Origin: Oceanospirillaceae bacterium | GTDB lineage: Bacteria; Pseudomonadota; Gammaproteobacteria; Pseudomonadales; Litoribrevibacteraceae | Reading direction: 5' to 3' | Assembly: GCA_015665455.1 (NCBI GenBank) | Contig: JADFAD010000003.1 | Coordinates: forward strand, 372,001-436,000 | Length of the DNA stretch: 64,000 nucleotides | Shown: positions 29,828 to 37,551 of the stretch, piece after piece | How the letters are laid out: the number at the start of each line of letters is the position of its first letter | Position numbering within the stretch: position 1 is the stretch's first letter | Made by a program: the position numbers and the translations under genes | The notes under the pieces: generated by a model | What the model saw: the letters and a program-made list of their open reading frames with translations, nothing else | Told to the model about the DNA's origin: nothing | Database searches by the model: none

Positions 29828-31927
29828 ATGTCAAAAGCATTTACTGCTCTCGCGCTGGGTACAATCAGTAGCGTTTTAATTTCACAACCCGTAGCAGCTG
29901 ATAAAAACTCAGGCAATGTTCAACAAAACGAGAATACGAGCGTTACAGAATTCAAAAAGGTCACTGTTAAAGCGACTAGAATTGAGCAAGATGCTAAAGA
30001 CGTCACTCGTCCAGTGGCAATTATTGAAAAAGAGAAACTAGAAGAAACTCAAGCAAACTCTGTCGCCGAAGCAGCAGCCTATCAGGCGAACGTGAATGTG
30101 GCTGGCGGGGCAATTCCTAGTAACCAGAAAATAAACATCCGAGGTCTTGAAGGCGATAAAGTCTTGCAGGTGATCGATGGTGCACGAAGCAACACGAACT
30201 TTTCTCACCGCCCTTCTTTCTTCCTTGATCCAGAGCTTTTGCAATCAGTTGAAATCATGAAAGGCCCTTCAAGCAGTTTATGGGGATCTGGCGCCATCGG
30301 TGGTGTCGTTGTACAAAATACCATTGAAGCCGAAGATATAATCCAAGAAGGCAACGATACTGGAGGATTCCTAAAACAGGGCTACCAAGATAATGGCGAC
30401 GTATGGACAACGACAGGTTCTTACGCAGCCAAATTCAATAACTTTGATGCCCTAGTAGCAGCAACTTACCGAAACAGCGATGCAATGGATCAGGGCAACG
30501 GCGATACGTTGTACGGCACCCAAGCAGAAAACAAAACATTGCTCACCAAGTTTGGTTGGAACATTGATGATTACCAACGTTTAGCTTTTCAATATCGTCA
30601 TTCTGATTTGGATGGCCACCCTCCTACTGTCGGCTCTTCTGACGATCAAGAAAATGACTCCGATCTTTTGATTGATCGATTAGTAAAAGACACCAGTGTC
30701 GCACTCGACTATTCCAACCAAGGGTCATCTGATCTTTTAAACCTGAACGCAAAACTGTACCTCAACAATACCAACAACAAAGAGATCAACACCTTTGAAG
30801 GCACAGATAAAAGTGACGTTGAAACCATTGGATTAAACGTTTTTAATCAATTCGATTTAGGAAAAACCAAGGTTCTTCTCGGCATAGATGGGTACCAAGA
30901 CACCATTGAAGTTGCCCGAGCGGTTAATTCAAACTCAACAACGGGCAATCGACCAGAGCCGCCAACGAAAGCCGAGACGCAAGTATGGGGAACGTTCACT
31001 ACAGTAACTCATGACATCAACAGTCAATGGCAAGTCGAAGCTGGTCTTCGATTTGACAGTTTTGATACAGAATCTAAAGATACTGGCAGCAGTTCAGATG
31101 AAACCGCTGTATCGCCTTCAGCGGCAGTTCGTTGGAAAACAACCGACTGGATGAGCTGGACATTGCGCTATGATGAAGCGTTCCGCGCCCCGTCATCGTA
31201 TGAATTGTACATTGAAGGTACACACTTTAATTATGGCGCACCCGGCTGGGACAACAGTTTCGTTCCCAACCCAGACCTAAAACCTGAAAAAGCTAAAAAC
31301 TTTGAACTCTCGATGGATTTAGCATTCAAAAACCTTCTGGGTAAAGACACTTTAGACTTTCAAGCAACTGCATTTAAAAACGACGTAGAAGACTTTATCT
31401 TCCTTGATGTTGAAACCAACGCAGATTTTGGCCCTCCGCCCGCGTGTAATTGCATTAACGGAACATCAACCCACGTAAACGCAACCGATGCCGAGCTTTG
31501 GGGTTATGAGCTAATTGCCAACTACAAGAATGGGCCATTAAACGCAGCCATCAGTTATGGGCAAACCCGAGGTACCCATGAAACAACCATTACGTCAGGC
31601 ACCACAGAAGATCATCTTGATAACATTCCTGCGGACAAATGGGTGGCTGATGTCAGTTACGGTTTCTGGGACATAGATACCAAACTGGGTGCGCGTATTG
31701 TAGACACAGAAAAACAACGTAGAGTCGAAGATGGCGCAACAGATTCCTATAATGGTTACACTTTGACGGATTTCTACGCGACCTGGGAGCCATCTGCTGC
31801 CAAACTTGAAGGTATTAAAGTAGACTTTATATTAGCGAATGCTTTCGACCAGAATTATCGACAAGCATGGTCTGAAGTCTCAGAACCAGGTCGATCTGCA
31901 CGGGTTGCTGCTAAATACAGTTTCTAG
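29828..31927 (+). CDS. TonB-dependent heme/hemoglobin receptor
   Basis: A 699-residue outer-membrane receptor of the HutA/HmuR/TonB-hemoglobin-transferrin-lactoferrin group. It has a signal peptide ending near VAA-DKN, a TonB-box-like EFKKVTVKATR, and a plug with INIRGLEGDKVLQVIDGAR and VEIMKGPSSSLWGSGAIGG. The barrel has NPDLKPEKAKNFELS and ends in KYSF. I chose ATG 29828, seven bases after GGA, over ATG 29816. It is followed by hutX and hutZ and is divergent from the tonB operon, so heme is the likely substrate. Confidence 0.92.
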   Translation: MSKAFTALALGTISSVLISQPVAADKNSGNVQQNENTSVTEFKKVTVKATRIEQDAKDVTRPVAIIEKEKLEETQANSVAEAAAYQANVNVAGGAIPSNQKINIRGLEGDKVLQVIDGARSNTNFSHRPSFFLDPELLQSVEIMKGPSSSLWGSGAIGGVVVQNTIEAEDIIQEGNDTGGFLKQGYQDNGDVWTTTGSYAAKFNNFDALVAATYRNSDAMDQGNGDTLYGTQAENKTLLTKFGWNIDDYQRLAFQYRHSDLDGHPPTVGSSDDQENDSDLLIDRLVKDTSVALDYSNQGSSDLLNLNAKLYLNNTNNKEINTFEGTDKSDVETIGLNVFNQFDLGKTKVLLGIDGYQDTIEVARAVNSNSTTGNRPEPPTKAETQVWGTFTTVTHDINSQWQVEAGLRFDSFDTESKDTGSSSDETAVSPSAAVRWKTTDWMSWTLRYDEAFRAPSSYELYIEGTHFNYGAPGWDNSFVPNPDLKPEKAKNFELSMDLAFKNLLGKDTLDFQATAFKNDVEDFIFLDVETNADFGPPPACNCINGTSTHVNATDAELWGYELIANYKNGPLNAAISYGQTRGTHETTITSGTTEDHLDNIPADKWVADVSYGFWDIDTKLGARIVDTEKQRRVEDGATDSYNGYTLTDFYATWEPSAAKLEGIKVDFILANAFDQNYRQAWSEVSEPGRSARVAAKYSF

Positions 31928-32008
31928 TCGTCCTTAACAAAACATGGCTTCTGCCATTCAGAAGCCATCACATAACTGCAATAAATTATCGACAAGGTTG
32001 GATCACTA

Positions 32009-32386
32009 ATGACAATACCCGGCGAACAATCACTCTCCCTTCTGCAAGAAATTGCAAACTGGGGCAATACCACCACCATCATTTTACACGGTGGTTGTGT
32101 ATTTGAGTTCAAAGGCCACTTTCCTGTTGGAAGCATGGCAGAGGGGTTTTATAACCTCAAAGGTGAAAGCGGGTTCGAAGGTCATTTAAATCTGGCTAAA
32201 GTCAATCATATTGCCTTTCAAGATAAAGTTCATCGCGGTAAACAAAGCTATGCATTGGTGTTCAATGATCAGGATAAACAGTGCATCTTTAAAATATTTG
32301 TTGGCCGTACGTCGGAAGGCGAATTAATCGAATCACAGGTAAACCGTTTTAAAGAGTTACAGGCAGAATTCACCCTTGAATCCTAA
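32009..32386 (+). CDS. hutX: Heme utilization cytosolic carrier, HutX/HuvX type
   Basis: A 125-residue cytosolic protein. NTTTIILHGGCVFEFKGHFP and HLNLAKVNHIAFQDKVHRG match the HutX/ChuX-like heme-carrier fold; it is shorter than the roughly 165-residue Vibrio HutX, lacking N-terminal residues. It lies between the receptor and hutZ, so it should hand heme to HutZ. Confidence 0.85.
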   Translation: MTIPGEQSLSLLQEIANWGNTTTIILHGGCVFEFKGHFPVGSMAEGFYNLKGESGFEGHLNLAKVNHIAFQDKVHRGKQSYALVFNDQDKQCIFKIFVGRTSEGELIESQVNRFKELQAEFTLES

Positions 32387-32409
32387 GCCCTAAATACAGG
32401 ACAACACAA

Positions 32410-32943
32410 ATGAAAAACAAAGGTCTAGAACAAAGACTAAGCGATGAGATCTTAGCCTTTTTAGACAGCCGCCGTACGCTAAACCTTTCAAGCTTGGACG
32501 AAGATGGCCATCCCTACGCATCTTACGCGCCATTTGCTTTAGGCGAAGAATGCATTTACGTGCTTCTAAGCGATATTGCTGTGCATGGCCGAAATCTAAA
32601 ACTAAACCCAAAGGCAGCCGTTCTTGTCGTTGAAGATGAAACTCAAGCTGCAACCATTTTTGCTCGTATTCGCGTAAACTATCAAGTAAGCGCGGAACAC
32701 CTTGAAATAGACTCAGAAGAATACAAAACAGGGATTGACCGTCTTTTCAAAAAACACGGCGATCGCATTCATAACCTTGCAGGCTTAAGCGATTTCAATC
32801 TATTCAAACTAATACCCTTAGGTGGCCGTTACGTTAAGGATTTTGGCCGAGCGTTCTCCATTGCAGGCAACACTTTAACAGGTGAAAGCATCGATCGCTT
32901 ACGAGACGGTCATAAACCTAGAGTCACATCGAAAGTGTCATAA
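32410..32943 (+). CDS. hutZ: HutZ/HugZ-family heme-degrading protein
   Basis: A 177-residue FMN split-barrel-fold protein of the HugZ/HutZ group, which degrades heme to release iron. The N-terminal LDSRRTLNLSSLDEDGHPYASYAPFA and the C-terminal LIPLGGRYVKDFGRAFSI (the heme-contacting segment of the family) are present. It is 24 bases after hutX and closes the operon at a clear terminator. No hutW-like gene is visible here. Confidence 0.92.
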   Translation: MKNKGLEQRLSDEILAFLDSRRTLNLSSLDEDGHPYASYAPFALGEECIYVLLSDIAVHGRNLKLNPKAAVLVVEDETQAATIFARIRVNYQVSAEHLEIDSEEYKTGIDRLFKKHGDRIHNLAGLSDFNLFKLIPLGGRYVKDFGRAFSIAGNTLTGESIDRLRDGHKPRVTSKVS

Positions 32944-32949
32944 GCAAAA

Positions 32950-32973
32950 AAGCCGCTCAAAATTGAGCGGCTT
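32950..32973. terminator. Bidirectional terminator after hutZ
   Basis: An 11-bp perfect stem AAGCCGCTCAA / TTGAGCGGCTT lies between hutZ and the convergent gene at 33000, preceded by an A run that would give a T run for the minus-strand gene. Confidence 0.85.
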
Positions 32974-32999
32974 ATCTTATTAAGCTATGGAATACATCC

Positions 33000-34568
33000 T
33001 TATTTTAACGTAGAGCAACAACCACACACGGTCATCGGGAGCTGAGCTCCGGTGGTGACATCCTGATTCGTCCACTCACCATTCCAAACTAGTGGGCTAT
33101 TATTCTGAGTGCAAGCCTTCTTGCAGATCTCGCCTTTATCCGATTGAGAATTGCTATTAATAATCTTAGTGGTTTGAGTATCATAACATTGCCCTGTTTG
33201 TTGTGTTATTTCCGCAAATATGTGGCTTAAGCCGTTGCTGAGCGTGGTGTTTTTACTCGAGGTAGGATCATCCGTTCCGTTGTAGCTGTGACACCCCATG
33301 CAATTAGAAACAAAACCCGAGGTAACATTTGGATTGATGTGCTGATAGCTCGTTTCTGCAACGGAGTTCGCTAAGCGTAATGACCCTCGCTGATTAGATG
33401 TACTGTATGTAGAAGGCGGTACTACCGCATCAGAACTCGGACCTATGTCTGATAACCAAATGGCGCCAACATTAAAATAATTTTTCAACACAGAAAAATT
33501 ACCCGTCAGATTTGGTTGCACATTTTTATTTAGCGTCGTAACTGCATCATAGTTTTCAGTATATTTGTGATCACTCGAATCAGAACCGTACGCATAATCT
33601 CGACAAATTTCAGTACCTAGCTCTTGTGTAAAAGCCGTTTCTGGTTTTGGCTTATTGAAATCACAGTTTCCTGAATCGTTATTCCCTGCTATTTCAGCAG
33701 CACAAGCAGGACTTGTAAAAGACCACCCACTTTGCGCCTGTCCAGACTTATTACAATCAGGCACATTTACATTATGCTCAAACGTCGCCCATACAAATTC
33801 AGGATGATCCGGTGTCGCAACGGCGATATGAAGTCCAACCATACCTAATTGCAAACAATTCGGCCCTACAATTGTATCAATGCATTTATTTGGTGAGTTA
33901 AGATCACTTCGCTTTACACCCTCTACTTCACTTTCAAGAACAAAGTAATCGTTGGTGTTGTCGGCGTCGGTTAATACTTTCCAAGCCGCCTTTAGCTCTA
34001 CAACTTGCCCAATATCTAACCCTTTACTTTTCTCACCGTCTTTATAATAAGTTGCGGTTTCAGCAAAGTTATCTTGATTGGTAATTCTGGCAAAATCGTC
34101 ACACATGTTCTTACTAAAGCGAACATCGTAAAAGACGACATTCCCTTCTTGGTCATAAATAGTATCGCCACCACCCGCCTGCCCTACCCGTTCAGGCAAA
34201 CCGTTTTGCAGAGCGATCACAAAGCCATTACTGTCTATCTCGTCGCACGAGTTAACTTGCTCACCTTTTGTACTGACTTCCAGTTCAGGAAATAAACCAT
34301 CGTCCAGTAGTACAGGTTTTGATGACGATGGATCCTTCGACATCAAGTACGCAAAGGCTTGCCATGAAAACTGATAGAAATCACAGAAATTAGAATCACC
34401 ATCACTACCACTCTTTGCAACTTCAACAGGCATACTTGGATTAGAAAACCACTCAGGATTTGCTTTGCAATTTTCAGGCGCCGCCTGCACAAGCGCAGCA
34501 CTGAAAAATGAGTAACAACCAATTACCAACCAAATACAGCGTAAAGCAATACGTTTTAAAATATCCAT
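33000..34568 (-). CDS. Secreted protein with CxxCH heme motif and mannan-binding-lectin-like C-terminus
   Basis: A 522-residue secreted protein with a signal peptide ending near VQA-APE. Most of the chain is a Cys-rich region I do not recognise. A single c-type heme motif CMGCH lies at 423-427. The last 40 residues (ICKKACTQNN...VWNGEWTN...PMTVCGCC) resemble the CxxxC...WNGqW...mSVCGC repeat of MVL-type mannan-binding lectins. The combination suggests a surface or secreted redox protein that binds glycans. It is closely followed upstream by the cystatin and oxidase genes and has its own TGTAAY repeat at 34815-34830. The assignment rests on short motifs. Confidence 0.7.
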   Translation of the reverse strand: MDILKRIALRCIWLVIGCYSFFSAALVQAAPENCKANPEWFSNPSMPVEVAKSGSDGDSNFCDFYQFSWQAFAYLMSKDPSSSKPVLLDDGLFPELEVSTKGEQVNSCDEIDSNGFVIALQNGLPERVGQAGGGDTIYDQEGNVVFYDVRFSKNMCDDFARITNQDNFAETATYYKDGEKSKGLDIGQVVELKAAWKVLTDADNTNDYFVLESEVEGVKRSDLNSPNKCIDTIVGPNCLQLGMVGLHIAVATPDHPEFVWATFEHNVNVPDCNKSGQAQSGWSFTSPACAAEIAGNNDSGNCDFNKPKPETAFTQELGTEICRDYAYGSDSSDHKYTENYDAVTTLNKNVQPNLTGNFSVLKNYFNVGAIWLSDIGPSSDAVVPPSTYSTSNQRGSLRLANSVAETSYQHINPNVTSGFVSNCMGCHSYNGTDDPTSSKNTTLSNGLSHIFAEITQQTGQCYDTQTTKIINSNSQSDKGEICKKACTQNNSPLVWNGEWTNQDVTTGAQLPMTVCGCCSTLK

Positions 34569-34884
34569 TTCGACCTCTATTCATTTATTATCATTTTTAT
34601 ATGTTCTGTGCATGTGTCCACGCTCCTATCAACGCTACAAGCACCGCATCTAAGTTCTTAAGTTATTCAGGCAAAGCATCAAATGCGCCTCATCATCCAT
34701 ACACTCGACCTCCTTCCTCCGCCATCAACACTTAGAGGGAATTCCATCCAAGTGAGCGTCATAACTTCATTCAGAGACTTACAATCAAGATAGTTAGTCA
34801 CTCTTAATAATATTATTACCGACAATTACACCCAGATATTTAGGCGTTTCCCCCTCTCATAAAAAGCAAATAGATTCTGCAGGC
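34569..34884. other. Non-coding leader of the CxxCH/lectin gene
   Basis: No ORF I would support. It contains the direct repeat at 34815-34830 on the minus strand and a C-rich stretch (34620-34740) without obvious structure. The cystatin-gene terminator follows at 34885. Confidence 0.6.
34815..34830 (-). promoter_or_regulatory. Direct repeat TGTAAT-N4-GGTAAT
   Basis: Read on the minus strand, TGTAAT-tgtc-GGTAAT points toward the CxxCH/lectin gene, 247 bp from its start. It has the same 10-bp spacing as the other repeats in the window, with one base different in the second copy. Confidence 0.5.
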
Positions 34885-34918
34885 CAAAAAAAAGCCGCAT
34901 CATCCTTGCTGCGGCTTT
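34885..34918 (-). terminator. Terminator of the cystatin-like gene
   Basis: On the minus strand, AAAGCCGCA / TGCGGCTTT is followed by eight or more Ts, 34 bases past the stop of the cystatin-like gene. Confidence 0.85.
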
Positions 34919-34951
34919 CATCTACTCTGGTATTGAGGGATTTATATGGTG

Positions 34952-35536
34952 CTACCCAATGCGCTCGATACTGGTAACAGTTGCATTACGATCGCCTTGC
35001 GGTTTGTATATTTCCATAATTACTATGTAGGATTTGTCATCAGGAAAAATCATTTTTGCTTCACAAATAAAGCGATAGTTCATTCCTTCCACGACCTGCG
35101 TCGAGAACTCAAGAGGAAGATAATCAACACCAAGTAACCCTTTTGTTGCTTCGTCAAACACGGCTCGTACATCAGGCGTAACAAACTTCCAGGGAGACCA
35201 ACCTCCCGGAATAATGTCGCAGTCAGTTTCAGCCTCACGAACTGCATTCGAAATTTTAGTAAGTACGGGAAGCCCCTCGATTGGGTCATAAATATCAACA
35301 ATAGCTAGACTTTCTTTGGCTCCAGGGTAAACAACCTGAGATTCGCATAAACACTTATAGTTAGTGCCATTTACAATCTGTTTAGCAACTTTAATCGGTG
35401 TGTAAACAACCCCGACTCTATCTTTCATTGCGACAGCAAAAATACCCTTCTCTGTTTCAGTCAAAGCTTCAAAAGACGACCATTCACCATACAAAGACGC
35501 TGTATTTTTTGTTTCCAATGCCGCGTTCGTGTTCAT
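34952..35536 (-). CDS. Tandem cystatin-like protein
   Basis: A 194-residue protein of two repeats. Each has a W-S-x-F or W-S-P-W opening (about 19 and 113), a helix, and a QxVxG element (QIVNGTNYKCLCE and QVVEGMNYRFICE) followed by a strand pair, the layout of phytocystatin/stefin-type cystatins. No signal peptide is visible. Cystatins inhibit papain-like proteases, but bacterial proteins of this type often lack tested activity. It has its own terminator, and a TGTAAY repeat 86 bp upstream on its strand. It is divergent from the oxidase operon. Confidence 0.7.
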   Translation of the reverse strand: MNTNAALETKNTASLYGEWSSFEALTETEKGIFAVAMKDRVGVVYTPIKVAKQIVNGTNYKCLCESQVVYPGAKESLAIVDIYDPIEGLPVLTKISNAVREAETDCDIIPGGWSPWKFVTPDVRAVFDEATKGLLGVDYLPLEFSTQVVEGMNYRFICEAKMIFPDDKSYIVIMEIYKPQGDRNATVTSIERIG

Positions 35537-35621
35537 GAGTGTTTACCTTTTCAAAATAGACGTATCAATACGATTAAAAAACGATGGTTATCAATACTGA
35601 TTCGAAAACAGATAAAAAGGT

Positions 35622-35637
35622 ATTACGTGACATTACA
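35622..35637 (-). promoter_or_regulatory. Direct repeat TGTAAT-N4-CGTAAT facing the cystatin-like gene
   Basis: On the minus strand TGTAAT-gtca-CGTAAT lies 86 bp before the cystatin-like start. It forms a divergent pair with the plus-strand copy at 35712-35727 in the same 291-bp spacer. Confidence 0.55.
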
Positions 35638-35711
35638 CAGAACAATCATATAAATGTATTCACTTAGATTTGTAATAAAGGCTAAAAGCCGTTTCATACT
35701 CTCTAAGCCAC

Positions 35712-35727
35712 TGTAATAGTGTGTAAT
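35712..35727 (+). promoter_or_regulatory. Direct repeat TGTAAT-N4-TGTAAT facing the oxidase operon
   Basis: An exact two-copy repeat (TGTAAT-agtg-TGTAAT) lies 100 bp before the flavoprotein start; a T-rich stretch follows. A further single TGTAAT lies about 40 bp upstream. Confidence 0.6.
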
Positions 35728-35827
35728 TTTTTTATCTTACGTTACTGCCTATCTTGTATTTGGGCTTCTACTACAAGTCGTCCCCTGTCTATTACTTTCA
35801 CCTCAAACAAGGCTGAGTTGCAACACT

Positions 35828-37510
35828 ATGATCAGAGATTACAACCTAGACAATCTTCGAAATTTTATGGAACAACTTGAAGAAAAACTCCCATCATCGG
35901 TCAATGTAAGTACCAGTTGGGGAGAAATAAACGAGCAATATCAAAACTACAAAAACAGCCAAGTTTTCAATAGACGGCTTCAGTTTGCCCCTCTTGTCAT
36001 TGTCTACTGCGAAACAGAAGATGACGTCAAAATAACCTTCAATGCGGTAAAAGATAACAACTTGCCATTCACAGTAAGAGCTGGCGGTCACGATCATGAA
36101 GGAGAATGTATAGGCACAAACACAGTTCTAATTGACGTATCAAAAATCAATCACGTTGATTTCTGCGACAACAGTAAAATTGCAAAAATAGGCCCCGGAA
36201 ATCGATTTGAAACCCTCACCAGCACACTAGCTAAAAACGATGTAATGATCGCGCACGGAACATGCGCCACTGTAGGAATCGCGGGATTCACTATGGGTGG
36301 AGGATGGGGCCCATGGACACGAAAAGAAGGCATGTGTTGTGAACACTTAATTGGGGCCAATATTTTACTGGGTAACGGAGAAATAGAGGTCGTCGACGTT
36401 GAAGAAGACGGCACGGTTCCCCCGTTACTATGGGCCTTAAGAGGCGGAGGTGGCTTGAGCTATGGAATAGTCACCGAACTGCGTTTTGAAACATTTCCCC
36501 TCCCCGATGTTCTTCACCGTTTCGAAATCCAATGGAACCCCTACGAAAACAAACACCCTGATACACTTTGCGCCCAAGTGCCAACCATTGCTGTTTTGAA
36601 GAAATGGGAAGCACTTATTGCCCCTTTTCAAAATCCATCGTTAATAGGCACCAACTTAAAAATCAATGCGATCCCTTTCAGTAATGATCAGACAATTTGC
36701 CTTGATAGCATCAGTCATAACTGCGTATTTTACGGTTATTGGGAAGGCGATGAGGCATCGTTAAACACATTCATAACCGACAACTTTACTGATGACCTAA
36801 AACCTGACCCTTGCAATATAACAATTGAACCGGCAACAGGCGCTAAACACGACAAAGAAAGCTACGGTAAGCAACTGATGGGTTCTTGGGATCGAGAATC
36901 CTTTTCCAAAATACAACTCAATTTAGGCGGCACACCACTACAACCGGACGAAGACGACCCTGCCCCTCACAAAATAACCTCTCGATTAGTCGACGAGCAC
37001 GGCCTTGGCCAAGCGGGTTACCAACAATTACTTCAAAGTCTCTCATCACCTTTGATACAAGGGAGAAACAGAGAACGAGGTTTATTTACCTACGTCACTC
37101 TGGGTGCAATCACGGGTGATTACTACCCCGCGCACGCAAACAACGCTTGTGATGAAGCGCAGTCAAACTGTGGTTTTCCCAAATACACAAACGATAAAAC
37201 CAGCGCGTTCCCATACAAGAACAAACGCTACACCATTCAATACCAATGTTGGTGGAATGAAGAAGCGAATCAAAAGGCGCTTGGCCAAGACAATCGTGTT
37301 TATGACAATACCAATCGAGCACTCGACTGGATCGAAACAGCCCGAAAAGCAGAGATCCCAGGCACATCAGGCGCATTTATTAGCTTTAAAGACAACTCAA
37401 TCCCTACGGAAACCTATTTCGCTACCAGCTATAGAGATTTAAAGGAAATCAAAGAATCGTATTCGCTTGATCCCTTTAATCACTTCAGATCAAGAAAAAC
37501 AATTATCTAA
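35828..37510 (+). CDS. Berberine-bridge-enzyme-like FAD oxidase, predicted bicovalent flavin
   Basis: A 560-residue flavoprotein oxidase of the PCMH/BBE group. The FAD-binding domain runs to about 220 and a BBE-type C-terminal motif includes YGKQLMGSW-like and YATSYRDL-like elements. His88 (RAGGHDHEG) is the 8-alpha-histidyl attachment site, and Cys171 (RKEGMCCEHLIGAN) falls at the 6-S-cysteinyl position, so bicovalent FAD is likely. There is no signal peptide. Substrate class (sugar, alkaloid-like or oligosaccharide) is unknown; H2O2 is the expected by-product. It starts the operon with the LodA-like and LodB-like genes. Confidence 0.82.
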   Translation: MIRDYNLDNLRNFMEQLEEKLPSSVNVSTSWGEINEQYQNYKNSQVFNRRLQFAPLVIVYCETEDDVKITFNAVKDNNLPFTVRAGGHDHEGECIGTNTVLIDVSKINHVDFCDNSKIAKIGPGNRFETLTSTLAKNDVMIAHGTCATVGIAGFTMGGGWGPWTRKEGMCCEHLIGANILLGNGEIEVVDVEEDGTVPPLLWALRGGGGLSYGIVTELRFETFPLPDVLHRFEIQWNPYENKHPDTLCAQVPTIAVLKKWEALIAPFQNPSLIGTNLKINAIPFSNDQTICLDSISHNCVFYGYWEGDEASLNTFITDNFTDDLKPDPCNITIEPATGAKHDKESYGKQLMGSWDRESFSKIQLNLGGTPLQPDEDDPAPHKITSRLVDEHGLGQAGYQQLLQSLSSPLIQGRNRERGLFTYVTLGAITGDYYPAHANNACDEAQSNCGFPKYTNDKTSAFPYKNKRYTIQYQCWWNEEANQKALGQDNRVYDNTNRALDWIETARKAEIPGTSGAFISFKDNSIPTETYFATSYRDLKEIKESYSLDPFNHFRSRKTII

Positions 37511-37551
37511 ATCCATACATTGAACAATAGCGGCCCCCAAAGGAATGCATA

